From an uncultured SAR86 cluster bacterium (GTDB lineage Bacteria > Pseudomonadota > Gammaproteobacteria > Magnimaribacterales > D2472): DNA of 64,000 nucleotides. Below the pieces are notes generated by a model. That model did no database searches, had not been told where the DNA came from, and was given only the letters and a program-made list of their open reading frames with translations. The position numbers were made by a program, and so were the translations under genes. Position 1 is the first letter of the stretch; each line of letters opens with the position of its first letter. The DNA is taken from positions 51,217 to 115,216 of the forward strand of contig CABYPB010000002.1 in NCBI GenBank assembly GCA_902520725.1. Direction: 5' to 3'. Of this stretch, positions 9,687-17,887 are shown piece by piece.

Positions 9687-10094
9687 TTAATTAATAAAGA
9701 TAGTATGTTCTTTTCCAGATTCAGCTACTCTGATAACTAAGAGATCAGAGCACCCATCACCTAAGTCAGGAGCATCTGCTTCTCCACCATGAACCCAATC
9801 AGTTCTTTCAAACCAATATTCACCATTAGAGTAAGTTTTCCACTTGCCTGTTGATTTTGATTGAGATTCACCATCAAGAACAAAAACTAATGTTCCAGCA
9901 GCTGGATGAAAATGTTTTGCAACAGTACCCTGATTGCAAGTTTTACGTCTTTCAACAATCATGTCCATACCATTTTTCATATCAAATATTTCTGATGATA
10001 TTAAACCTGGAAATGACTTTGTTTCATCTGCATCATCTGCATTAATGTTTAATGTTGTAGTTAGTAAAATAAAAAGACTTAAATAAATTTTCAT
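9687..10094 (-). CDS. Secreted small cupin-domain protein
   Basis: A 135-residue exported protein: signal peptide of about 19 residues ending near NINAD, then a single cupin barrel. The motif TVAKHFHPAAGTLVFVLDGE supplies two likely metal-binding histidines, and a later W-V-H-G-G segment may supply another. Cupins of this size bind metals or small ligands, or act as simple dioxygenases or isomerases; the actual role is unknown. Three or four cysteines suggest a periplasmic disulfide. It begins one base after the upstream secreted protein gene stops, so the two form one operon ending at the terminator near 9650. Confidence 0.75.
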   Translation of the reverse strand: MKIYLSLFILLTTTLNINADDADETKSFPGLISSEIFDMKNGMDMIVERRKTCNQGTVAKHFHPAAGTLVFVLDGESQSKSTGKWKTYSNGEYWFERTDWVHGGEADAPDLGDGCSDLLVIRVAESGKEHTIFIN

Positions 10095-10095
10095 A

Positions 10096-10827
10096 TTACT
10101 CTCCAGTGTAAAATTTAACTAATGATACAAGTTCGACATTAACATTTTGTCTATAGTCCTTTATATCCTTAGAAAATTCTGCGTAGGCATCTGATGAAAG
10201 AACTGCCTTTTGAGTCGTTAATAATGCATCTAATGATTCGTTACCAACGTAAACCATATGTGACGAATATCTATTTCCAAAAAGGACTCTATTCATTCCA
10301 AATGAACCATTCACATTATCTAAGTTAGCTGACATCATTTTTTTCCAAGAATTTAAATAATGACTTTCATGACCTTCATCAACTTTGAAATTATATTTTG
10401 CAAAAACTGTATCTGTGGTCCATTGACTTGCAGCTACAACATTTTCAGCAACCCAATTCCATGATCTATCAGTATCAGTATTTTTTTGAAATGACTTGAT
10501 CATAAATGCAGATTCACTACATGAATTAAATATAGCTCTTCCCTTTTCCATTTTTTCTGCATTTTCATATACAACCAAAATAAAATGTGAGCTTCCAGAT
10601 CCCCTTAACGACCAAAGACTTACACCAACATCTGATTCACTTCTCCATTTTTCTGCACATTTAGATTTATCAAACTTATCTAAAGCCATCATAAAATTTT
10701 GTGGATCAGTTACTGTTAAGTAATTGAACTCCATAATAGTTCCATCACTTTCCATTTTTACTTCTTCTGCAGTAATGTTTACATTGAAACAAAAAACTAC
10801 AAGAGCAGCACATAAATATTTTTTCAT
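10096..10827 (-). CDS. Secreted protein of unknown function
   Basis: I do not recognise a named family. The product is about 243 residues with a signal peptide (MKKYLCAALVVFCFNV). The start at 10827 is chosen because AGGAGAGAG lies just upstream; a longer frame reaching 10869 lacks such a site. The mature protein looks like a tandem repeat of a small alpha/beta unit: each half has a hydrophobic strand, a central segment with W, and a helix, reminiscent of dimeric ferredoxin-like barrel (EthD/ABM/NIPSNAP-like) domains, which is only an impression. It is co-transcribed with the secreted cupin, with one base between them. Confidence 0.65.
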   Translation of the reverse strand: MKKYLCAALVVFCFNVNITAEEVKMESDGTIMEFNYLTVTDPQNFMMALDKFDKSKCAEKWRSESDVGVSLWSLRGSGSSHFILVVYENAEKMEKGRAIFNSCSESAFMIKSFQKNTDTDRSWNWVAENVVAASQWTTDTVFAKYNFKVDEGHESHYLNSWKKMMSANLDNVNGSFGMNRVLFGNRYSSHMVYVGNESLDALLTTQKAVLSSDAYAEFSKDIKDYRQNVNVELVSLVKFYTGE

Positions 10828-10990
10828 AATTCTCTCTCCTAATATGAATATTAATAATACATTAATCAAAGTAATAAGAGTTTTTATTTATGTAAATAAT
10901 TTGGATATATATATAGATAATATACATATATTTATTTTTAATATTTATAATCTGTATTATTATAAAAGATTATAAATAAGGGAGAAAAAT

Positions 10991-11371
10991 ATGGCTGAAT
11001 ATCAAATATTAAACCTAATGCAAGTTGGATTCATTCAAAATTCAATGTATTTTGTTGGAATGGTATTGTTTACTTGGTTGGGTTTTAGAATGGCTAATAA
11101 TATGTACAATAGTCCTGATGCCAATATGCTTGGAAAAGTTTTTACATCAGTATTTTGTATTTTTGTTGCTGCATTTATGTTTGGTGTAAACCAAATTGGT
11201 GGATCAATATTAGAATCTGCTGTAATGAATTTAAGTGAAATTGGCGCACCTTCTGCTGAAAGAATGGCTGCATATCTTGATTTTCCTCTTGTTGTTGGAG
11301 CACCACTTCAAACAGCATTTGTATTATTCATACTTGCATTTCAATTAGCTATAACTTGGTCTAAAAAATAA
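10991..11371 (+). CDS. Small integral membrane protein, unknown function
   Basis: A 126-residue protein with three predicted membrane helices (about 15-33, 48-66 and 100-122). It has a strong AGGGAG ribosome-binding site, unusual among its neighbours, and its own Rho-independent terminator directly downstream, so it is probably a monocistronic and well-expressed gene. A conserved-looking segment SAERMAAYLDFPL connects helices 2 and 3. No catalytic motif is visible and I do not recognise the family. Confidence 0.7.
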   Translation: MAEYQILNLMQVGFIQNSMYFVGMVLFTWLGFRMANNMYNSPDANMLGKVFTSVFCIFVAAFMFGVNQIGGSILESAVMNLSEIGAPSAERMAAYLDFPLVVGAPLQTAFVLFILAFQLAITWSKK

Positions 11372-11380
11372 CAAAAATAT

Positions 11381-11404
11381 GGGGTCTTTATGACCCCTTT
11401 TTTT
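11381..11404 (+). terminator. Rho-independent terminator
   Basis: A perfect 6-bp stem (GGGGTC/GACCCC) with a 5-base loop followed by seven T residues, 9 bases past the stop of the small membrane protein gene. It ends three bases before the next ATG, so that gene needs its own promoter or some read-through. Confidence 0.85.
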
Positions 11405-11406
11405 AA

Positions 11407-12270
11407 ATGATAAAATCAAAATTTACAAGCCAAATAGTTTGTATTTTTATTTATGTTATTTCCTTTTATTTATCATATTTACTTCTACCAGAATCAATAA
11501 CTGATACGTGGTCGAAGATTGTTGTTTGGCATATATTCGCAACAATATTTATATATATTGGAAGTTTAATTCTAAATAATTCAAGCTTATATGATCCATT
11601 TTGGTCAATTGCACCTGTTCCAATAGTGGTATATTTAACGTTGTCATTTAAAAATACTATTGAACTTATTGTCCTTGTTTCTTTGCCTATATTTTTTTGG
11701 GCAATTAGATTAACAAGAAACTGGTTAATAAGTTGGCAAGGTTTTGATCATGAAGATTTTAGATATATAGATCTAAAAAATACGAATAGAGTTCAGGCTG
11801 AAATTAATAATTTTTTTGGAATCCATTTAGTACCAACAATGTTAGTTAATATTGGACTTTATCCTTTGATATATATAACTACAAATGAAATCGAAACTAA
11901 TATATTTTTATATTTAGCTTCAATATTTACAATCGTGGCTGTAATTCTTGAAACTGTATCAGATGAGCAGATGAGAGAATTTAAGAGCAACGATGAAAAT
12001 AAAGGGAAAACAATGAAATATAAACTATGGAAGTATTCTCGCCATCCAAACTATTTGGGTGAAGTTTTATTTTGGTATGGTATTTATTTTATGGGTCTTT
12101 CATCAGGCTTAGCATCATATTGGACAATATTATGTCCAACATTGATGTTAGCTCTATTTATATTCGTTTCATGTCCCATGATGGACAAAAGAAGTCTAAA
12201 TAATAGAGTTGACTACAAAGAATATATGGATAAAACATCACAACTTTTATTACTTCCACCAAAATCATAA
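11407..12270 (+). CDS. DUF1295-family membrane protein (steroid 5-alpha-reductase/methyltransferase-like)
   Basis: A polytopic membrane protein of 287 residues with about seven helices. The C-terminal third has the signature KYSRHPNYLGEVLFW shared by DUF1295, isoprenylcysteine methyltransferases and steroid 5-alpha reductases, where RHPxYxGE contacts the nucleotide or S-adenosylmethionine cofactor. Bacterial DUF1295 proteins have no settled function; reduction or methylation of a lipid is the family-based expectation. The ATG lies almost on the preceding terminator, with no clear Shine-Dalgarno. It is followed at 37 bases by the PsiE-like gene on the same strand. Confidence 0.78.
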   Translation: MIKSKFTSQIVCIFIYVISFYLSYLLLPESITDTWSKIVVWHIFATIFIYIGSLILNNSSLYDPFWSIAPVPIVVYLTLSFKNTIELIVLVSLPIFFWAIRLTRNWLISWQGFDHEDFRYIDLKNTNRVQAEINNFFGIHLVPTMLVNIGLYPLIYITTNEIETNIFLYLASIFTIVAVILETVSDEQMREFKSNDENKGKTMKYKLWKYSRHPNYLGEVLFWYGIYFMGLSSGLASYWTILCPTLMLALFIFVSCPMMDKRSLNNRVDYKEYMDKTSQLLLLPPKS

Positions 12271-12307
12271 ATTGGTATTATTAATTTAAGAATTGTAGAA
12301 TTAAATA

Positions 12308-12724
12308 ATGAATGAATTAAATTTAGTACAAAAGTTTATTTGGTTATCCGAAAGAGTCATTTTATTAATAATTGCACTTGCTACAATTTATGCATCGGGT
12401 ATTGAAATAGTAAGGATGATTAATGAAGAGATGGTTAATTTAAGTGATCTATTCTTATTATTTATATATGCAGAAGTTCTTGGTATGGTCGCGACATTTT
12501 ATGCAAATAATAGAATACCAGTTACTTTACCCTTAATTATTGCTATGACGGCACTTACTAGAATGATTATTCTTCAGAGCAAAGATCTCAATGCGATTAA
12601 TATTATTTATGAAGCATCTGGTATATTAATTTTATCTATCGCTGCGTATATAATGACTTTAAAAGATAAAATTAGTCTAAAAAAACTTCTTCTAAGAGAT
12701 AAGATAGAAGAAAGTGATTCATAA
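12308..12724 (+). CDS. PsiE-like phosphate-starvation-inducible membrane protein
   Basis: A 138-residue protein with four membrane helices and the PsiE pattern: an N-terminal helix FIWLSERVILLIIALA, a central LFLLFIYAEVLGMV segment, then a short loop with NNRIPV and two C-terminal helices containing a conserved TR. PsiE proteins are induced by phosphate limitation in some bacteria but their molecular role is unknown. No Pho box is evident upstream. It lies downstream of the DUF1295 gene and ends one base before the convergent sulfotransferase-like gene. Confidence 0.72.
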   Translation: MNELNLVQKFIWLSERVILLIIALATIYASGIEIVRMINEEMVNLSDLFLLFIYAEVLGMVATFYANNRIPVTLPLIIAMTALTRMIILQSKDLNAINIIYEASGILILSIAAYIMTLKDKISLKKLLLRDKIEESDS

Positions 12725-12725
12725 T

Positions 12726-13445
12726 TTAAATAGAATATTGATTTAATTCTTCATATATAGGCATTGCCTTTTCTACAATTCTTCTTTCATTATCTGAGAG
12801 AGTTATTTCTTTAATTTCTTCAGGTTCAAATGATGTTGAATTCATAACAGATGGATACCAATGAGATGCCCAGACACCATCATAATTTTTTATTCCAGAC
12901 GACCATTGCAACATATTTAAATCCCAACCTATGCCAACTAATTTACAAAACTTTTTTAGCACTCTCTCAGGATTACACCTTAATTTTGAAGCATCAATTA
13001 TTACAGGATTTTCATCAAGATTGTTTTTAACATAATTAAATATATCGTATTGTTGTTTAAAACCAATGTCTTCAAAATCTCCATCTTTCCATGATTTCAT
13101 AAAACTCTTAACAACCATTTCAGGATTCCTTATTAGGAAACAATTACATAGAGTGTTTAACCAACTAAAATCCTTATCAAGAATATGGTGAGTCATATGT
13201 TTTTGATAAGTAATTCCAATATTAGATTTTATGCATAAATTTTTTACATCTTCAATATCATTTAATTGACTTTTAATTACTTCCTCTTTCATGGGATGAT
13301 CTTTATCTGTGGATAATAAATATGAAGCATAAAAAGGCTCATCCAAGACGTTTGTTACATCTTTTCTATTTCCAAAACTTCTCATCAGTGCTGTGGAAAG
13401 ATTTCTGGGCCCAGACCACATAGCAATAACAATATTTTTATTCAT
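12726..13445 (-). CDS. Sulfotransferase-like P-loop protein
   Basis: A 239-residue cytoplasmic protein of the sulfotransferase/P-loop NTPase superfamily. The N-terminal strand-loop-helix WSGPRNLSTALMRSF matches the PAPS-binding loop of this superfamily, and the segment LCNCFLIRNPEMVVKSF fits the 3'-phosphate binding RxP region. Its gene overlaps the class IV aminotransferase gene upstream by 8 bases, so the two are translationally coupled. From memory, plants carry these two domains fused in branched-chain-aminotransferase-like proteins, which supports a joint role. The acceptor substrate and whether it truly transfers sulfate are unknown. Confidence 0.7.
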   Translation of the reverse strand: MNKNIVIAMWSGPRNLSTALMRSFGNRKDVTNVLDEPFYASYLLSTDKDHPMKEEVIKSQLNDIEDVKNLCIKSNIGITYQKHMTHHILDKDFSWLNTLCNCFLIRNPEMVVKSFMKSWKDGDFEDIGFKQQYDIFNYVKNNLDENPVIIDASKLRCNPERVLKKFCKLVGIGWDLNMLQWSSGIKNYDGVWASHWYPSVMNSTSFEPEEIKEITLSDNERRIVEKAMPIYEELNQYSI

Positions 13446-14325
13446 TAATTAAATTTTTATAAAGAGCTCTTAATTTTTCGGTTATAGGCCATCCATTTTT
13501 AACTTTTCCAATAGAGCGCCCATCAATTTCTAAAACTTGTGTTAATGACCCTAAAGTTCCTGTAACAAAAGCTTCTTGTGATGAATAAACATCTACTAAA
13601 GAAAAGTTTTTTTCAAAAATCGGAATATTATTCTCATGACACAATTGAATAACTTTTAACCTCGTAATGCCATTCATACAATAATCACCGCTGCTAGTCC
13701 AAACTTCATTATTTTTAACTATAAAGAAGTTACATGAATTAGTAGTATTTACAAATCCGTAATGATCTAACATTAAAGCCTCATCAGCTCCTGCTTTATT
13801 TGCCTGTATGCAAGCTAAAATACAATTAAGTTTAGAATGGCTGTTAAGTTTTGGATCTTGGGACATTGGCAAGCCTCTCACTTGAGGAACTGTAGCAAGA
13901 ACTAAACCTTCTTTAATAGTATCTGTCTCAGAATGCTCCATTATAATTACAAAATTTATTCCATCTGACAATGAGGGTTGTTGAAAAGGTTTTGCTTTAT
14001 TTCCTCTTGTAATCATGATTCTTGCATGAGCTGAATCATTCATACTATTAATCTTTTGTGTTTCAAATATAGCTTTTTTAATATCATCAACAGAAAGATT
14101 TATTTCAATATCTATAGCCCTACAACCTTCGAATAATCTTTTTAAATGATCATCTAAGAACATCCATTTATTATTTACAAGCCTTATACCTTCCCAAATA
14201 CCATCTCCTAATAGATAGCCACTATCAAAGACTGAAATTTTAGCTTCATTGCGATTATGAAATGAACCATTAATGTATATCTTTATATTTTCATTTCTTT
14301 TATCTAAATTTTTATTTACAGGCAT
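13438..14325 (-). CDS. Class IV (BCAT-like) aminotransferase homologue with altered PLP-binding residue
   Basis: Fold-type IV PLP protein of 295 residues, related to branched-chain and D-amino acid aminotransferases and ADC lyase. Seen: the N-terminal SVFDSGYLLGDGIWE segment, the probable PLP lysine K165 in NSHSKLN, and the GTLGSLTQV phosphate loop near the C-terminus. Unusual: the glutamate that normally pairs with the PLP ring nitrogen, in the E-x4-N-[LF]-F motif, is threonine T194 here (TTNSCNFF). This may reduce or change transaminase chemistry. It overlaps the sulfotransferase-like gene by 8 bases and sits 5 bases after the nitronate monooxygenase-like gene. Substrate unknown. Confidence 0.8.
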   Translation of the reverse strand: MPVNKNLDKRNENIKIYINGSFHNRNEAKISVFDSGYLLGDGIWEGIRLVNNKWMFLDDHLKRLFEGCRAIDIEINLSVDDIKKAIFETQKINSMNDSAHARIMITRGNKAKPFQQPSLSDGINFVIIMEHSETDTIKEGLVLATVPQVRGLPMSQDPKLNSHSKLNCILACIQANKAGADEALMLDHYGFVNTTNSCNFFIVKNNEVWTSSGDYCMNGITRLKVIQLCHENNIPIFEKNFSLVDVYSSQEAFVTGTLGSLTQVLEIDGRSIGKVKNGWPITEKLRALYKNLINE

Positions 14326-14330
14326 AATTA

Positions 14331-15254
14331 TTAAAAACTAATATCTCCCATTTTTTTGCAAATTATATTAAATTCTTCAATTGTTTCATCTATGATTTCT
14401 TTTACTGTCTTTATTTCATTTATAAGTCCAGATGACTGGCCTGAAAGTGCAGGAGCTGCCTCCATATCACCTTTAAAATATAAATCTTGTATTTTTAACA
14501 TGGAAGAAATATCCATTTGTCCTTTTTGATTGATATCGTGTGTTAGTTTTGATTTAAGGGCTCTTATTACTGGTTTGGATGTCTTATTTAGAACTAGAGT
14601 ACCGTCGATACCAGATTCTAAAATTTTATTCTTAAAATTATTGTGAACTGGACTTTCTTTACTAGATACAAATCTTGTTCCCATTTGGATACCTTCAGCA
14701 CCAGCAGCAAATATAGCTGCCATACCAGCTCCATCAATTATTCCTCCGGCTGCTACCATTGGAATATCTATATTTTGTTTAATAGACTGGATTAATACCA
14801 GCAATCCAACCTCTTCAGGGCTCTTAAAGCCGCCACCTTCTGTTCCTTCCACAACAAGCCCATCAACGCCTGCTTTGTATGCCTTTATAGCTCCGGCTAA
14901 GCTTGGTACAGCATGATATACAGTGATCCCAGCATTTTTTAGTGTTTGAATATACTTTGTTGGATCTCCAGCTGAAGTCGTTACAAATTTTACACCTGAT
15001 TTAACACAAAACTTAACCATAGAATCATCTTTTAAAAATAATAATGGAAGATTTACCCCAAATGGTTTGTTTGTTAATTTAGACATCAACTGTATTTCTT
15101 TCTTACAATTTTCTATTTCACCAGATGATGTTTCTATTATTCCCATACCGCCAGCCTCACAAACTGCTGATGCAAGTTGTGATCTAGCTATCCAACCCAT
15201 AGGCGCTTGAATAATTGGAAATTTTGAACCTGTATCTTTTGTAACTCTATTCAT
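14331..15254 (-). CDS. Nitronate monooxygenase / FabK-like FMN enzyme
   Basis: FMN-dependent TIM-barrel oxidoreductase of the 2-nitropropane dioxygenase family, 307 residues. Visible hallmarks: the N-terminal FPIIQAPMGWIA strand, the VEGTEGGG segment that follows strand 5, the AAGGI turn and the MGTRFVSSKES phosphate-binding segment. Members oxidise alkyl nitronates or, in the FabK branch, reduce enoyl-ACP; sequence alone does not separate these with certainty. It is the first gene of a three-gene minus-strand unit with the aminotransferase and sulfotransferase-like genes. Confidence 0.82.
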   Translation of the reverse strand: MNRVTKDTGSKFPIIQAPMGWIARSQLASAVCEAGGMGIIETSSGEIENCKKEIQLMSKLTNKPFGVNLPLLFLKDDSMVKFCVKSGVKFVTTSAGDPTKYIQTLKNAGITVYHAVPSLAGAIKAYKAGVDGLVVEGTEGGGFKSPEEVGLLVLIQSIKQNIDIPMVAAGGIIDGAGMAAIFAAGAEGIQMGTRFVSSKESPVHNNFKNKILESGIDGTLVLNKTSKPVIRALKSKLTHDINQKGQMDISSMLKIQDLYFKGDMEAAPALSGQSSGLINEIKTVKEIIDETIEEFNIICKKMGDISF

Positions 15255-15321
15255 TAAGTTTTAAATAATATAAAAATTAAATTAATATATAGTAAGTATA
15301 GTGTTTTTAGGGGAATAATAT

Positions 15322-15723
15322 ATGCAAGTAATTAATAAGTTATTACCAAATGAAGTTCAAATAAATGGTTTTTTAGAAAATCCTGATATTGGACCAATAT
15401 CAATGGTTAATTTGCTGAAATATAAAGATAAAGCAGAATATAAAGACGGTCGTGATACTAAGCTGAGTGGTGAAGAAGCATATGCTTTATATGCTATGGA
15501 AGTTATAAATTATGTTGAAAAATATGGTGGTGAGTTTATTTTTGCAGGTAAGGTAAGTAGATTAATGTTGGGTGAAGTTGAAGAATTATGGGATGCTGTT
15601 GCAATTGCTAAATATCCAAATAGACAAGCAATGTTAGATATGACAATGGATCCGGAATATCAAAAGATTCATGTTCATAGAGATGCGGGACTAGAGGGTC
15701 AGCTTAATATAGAAACAATCTAA
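15322..15723 (+). CDS. DUF1330-family protein
   Basis: A 133-residue cytoplasmic protein with the dimeric alpha/beta ferredoxin-like pattern of DUF1330: IGPISMVNLLKYKDKA near the start, the YAMEVINYVEKYGGEFIFAGK helix-strand unit, and a C-terminal AIAKYPNRQAMLDMTMDPEYQ. No catalytic residues are established for the family. It has a good AGGGGA ribosome-binding site and is the first gene of an eight-gene plus-strand operon that runs to 21350; the next gene starts 4 bases after its stop. Its place at the head of a glutathione transferase operon hints at binding or converting the pathway substrate. Confidence 0.8.
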   Translation: MQVINKLLPNEVQINGFLENPDIGPISMVNLLKYKDKAEYKDGRDTKLSGEEAYALYAMEVINYVEKYGGEFIFAGKVSRLMLGEVEELWDAVAIAKYPNRQAMLDMTMDPEYQKIHVHRDAGLEGQLNIETI

Positions 15724-15727
15724 AAAT

Positions 15728-16780
15728 ATGAAAAAAATATTAATTTTTATAAGTTTTGTCGTTTCAATATTTATTATTGGTCTAGTGTCAATAAACACTC
15801 ATTCAGTTCAAGACAGAATTTTAAATATTGGTATAAAAAACATTCTTTTTAGTGCAGAACCATTTTTAGATAAAGAAGATACATTAAAAGTTGTTATTTG
15901 TGGTTCAAGATCCCCTCTTCCTTCTCCTGGACGAGCTGAATCTTGTGTACTTGTAGAAGCTGGTGATGATATATACATCTTTGATCTAGGTAATGGAAGT
16001 ATGGACAACCTTTTTCAATACCAAGTGCCATGGCCAAATGTAAAAGCAATTTTAGTAACACACATGCACTCAGATCACATTGCAGACTTACCAGATGCCC
16101 ATCTTCAATCTTGGGTACAAGGAAGAAATGCGCCATTAATGGTTTATGGTCCAGAGGGAATAAATCTTGTTACAAAAGGATTTGAGCTAGCATACTCAGC
16201 AGATTATCAGTATAGAAATGAACATCATGGAGATGACATGTTACCAATGAGTGTTGCAGGATATAATGCAATCCAAATTAGGGATAATAAATTTATTCCA
16301 AATGATACGCCAGGATTAGAAATATTGCCGTTTGTTGTGGATCACTATCCGGTAAATTCAGCTTTCGGTTTCAAAATATCCTACAAAGGAAGAACAGTGG
16401 TTATAAGTGGAGACACTATTCATGATGGAACTGTTCAAAAATATTCAAAAGATGTTGATCTACTCGTACATTCTGCAATATCAATAGATCTAGTTGAAAG
16501 AATGAGAGAGGTTGCTCCATTGCCACAGTTAAACAAAATATTATTTGATATACAGGATTATCACACGAGCATAAATGAAGCTGGGGAAATTGCTAGAGAT
16601 GCAAATGTAAAACATTTGCTCATTTACCATTCCATACCAACTCCTCGAAATAATTTAATGGAAAGAGTATTTTTCAGACCCATAGAAGCTATATATGAAG
16701 ACTATACTCTTTCAGATGATGGAACTAGGGTTGTTATGCCTGTAGGTAATAATGAAATAGTTATTGATAAAATAAATTAA
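15728..16780 (+). CDS. Membrane-anchored metallo-beta-lactamase-fold hydrolase
   Basis: A 350-residue MBL-fold hydrolase with an N-terminal membrane anchor or signal (residues 5-22). The binuclear zinc site THMHSDH is intact with H112, H114, D116 and H117, and downstream metal ligands are expected in VVDHYP, ISGDT and the LIYHSIP segment. The SRSPLPSPGRAES region and overall layout resemble RNase Z/arylsulfatase-type MBL proteins. An anchor makes a role on small exported molecules more likely than RNA processing. It is second in the glutathione transferase operon and its stop overlaps the next start by one base. Confidence 0.82.
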   Translation: MKKILIFISFVVSIFIIGLVSINTHSVQDRILNIGIKNILFSAEPFLDKEDTLKVVICGSRSPLPSPGRAESCVLVEAGDDIYIFDLGNGSMDNLFQYQVPWPNVKAILVTHMHSDHIADLPDAHLQSWVQGRNAPLMVYGPEGINLVTKGFELAYSADYQYRNEHHGDDMLPMSVAGYNAIQIRDNKFIPNDTPGLEILPFVVDHYPVNSAFGFKISYKGRTVVISGDTIHDGTVQKYSKDVDLLVHSAISIDLVERMREVAPLPQLNKILFDIQDYHTSINEAGEIARDANVKHLLIYHSIPTPRNNLMERVFFRPIEAIYEDYTLSDDGTRVVMPVGNNEIVIDKIN

Positions 16781-17238
16781 TGACATTTTTTCCTAATAAA
16801 TTAAATGATGATTACAAAGGTTCCAAATTGGCGATATACGGTCTTTATCCTATTTTTGCTTTATATATGTTTAGATCACTTGTACATTTCCTTTCAGAAA
16901 ACGCTGGTCTTGTTGGAATTGCAACAATAAAAGAACTTCCAATTATAGATACTATGGATCCAAATAACTTAGTTTATTTATTTGCATCGCTTTGGGGAGC
17001 AACCCAGGTATCATTAACATTAGTTTTATTAATTTTATTTATTAAATATAAAAGCCTAGTACCGTTAATATATATGATATGTCTCTTAGATCATTGCTTT
17101 AGATTAATTTCAGGCTCACTTCATCCTTTGACTGATGATTACTATATAAACACACCACCTGGGGTAATTGGCAATATACCAATATTGATATACTTTATGA
17201 TAATGTTTTATTTGTCATTAAAAAAAGGAAATACATAA
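16780..17238 (+). CDS. Polytopic membrane protein, unknown function
   Basis: A 152-residue protein with four predicted membrane helices and no recognisable catalytic motif. The N-terminal LAIYGLYPIFALYMFRSLVHFL helix and the later DHCFRLISGSLHPL segment with two histidines are the most distinctive parts. Its start codon overlaps the stop of the MBL hydrolase gene and it ends one base before the HCCA-isomerase-like gene, so it belongs to the same operon. It may be a transporter component or a membrane partner for the pathway; that is inference from position only. Confidence 0.65.
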   Translation: MTFFPNKLNDDYKGSKLAIYGLYPIFALYMFRSLVHFLSENAGLVGIATIKELPIIDTMDPNNLVYLFASLWGATQVSLTLVLLILFIKYKSLVPLIYMICLLDHCFRLISGSLHPLTDDYYINTPPGVIGNIPILIYFMIMFYLSLKKGNT

Positions 17239-17239
17239 T

Positions 17240-17887
17240 ATGATTGAATTTTATTTTTCATACAGAAGTCCTTATTCATATTTAATTCTTCCAAGAATGC
17301 TCAAACTTAAGAATGAATATAAATTGGATATAAATTTTAAAATTGTTTATCCCATAGCTATAAGAATGCCTGAATGGTTTGATAACAAAAATATATTTTT
17401 CTTTATTCCATTCAAAAGAGACTTTATGAAAAAAGCAAAAAAATTAAATATGCCATTAAATATGCCGATAAAACCTGATCCAATCAGGCAAAATAAATTA
17501 ACTGGAAAAATAGCTAATTATCAACCCTATATATTTGATGTATGTCATATGGGCCAGTTAATGTGTAATAGAGGTAAAGGAATAGAATTTGCATATGAAT
17601 TATCAACCTTGATATGGACCGTTAAGAATTGGAATTCAGATGATAAATTAAAAGATCTACTAGCTGATTTTGGAGAAGATTTAGATGAAGTAAGGGAATC
17701 AATAAAATCAAATGAAAAGAGTTTAATTGAAGAAATTGAAGTGAATCAATTAGATCAAAAAGAAGCTGGACATCATGGAGTTCCTTTAAATGTTTATCAA
17801 GATAAGTTTTATTTTGGACAAGATGAACCATTTAATAATTTAATTAATAAGTTAATTCAAGATGGGGTTATTAAAAGTTTTCAATGA
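17240..17887 (+). CDS. 2-hydroxychromene-2-carboxylate isomerase-like (DsbA-fold/kappa GST) protein
   Basis: Thioredoxin-fold protein of the HCCA isomerase/kappa-class glutathione transferase family, 215 residues. The N-terminal YRSPYSY motif (8-14) carries the serine that activates glutathione in this family; the C-terminal half has the GVPLNVY cis-proline-type segment and the FGQDEP motif. Characterised relatives isomerise 2-hydroxychromene-2-carboxylate during naphthalene breakdown using glutathione. The neighbours (dehalogenase-like hydrolase and three GSTs) fit a glutathione-linked pathway. It overlaps the next gene by 4 bases. Exact substrate unknown. Confidence 0.82.
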   Translation: MIEFYFSYRSPYSYLILPRMLKLKNEYKLDINFKIVYPIAIRMPEWFDNKNIFFFIPFKRDFMKKAKKLNMPLNMPIKPDPIRQNKLTGKIANYQPYIFDVCHMGQLMCNRGKGIEFAYELSTLIWTVKNWNSDDKLKDLLADFGEDLDEVRESIKSNEKSLIEEIEVNQLDQKEAGHHGVPLNVYQDKFYFGQDEPFNNLINKLIQDGVIKSFQ

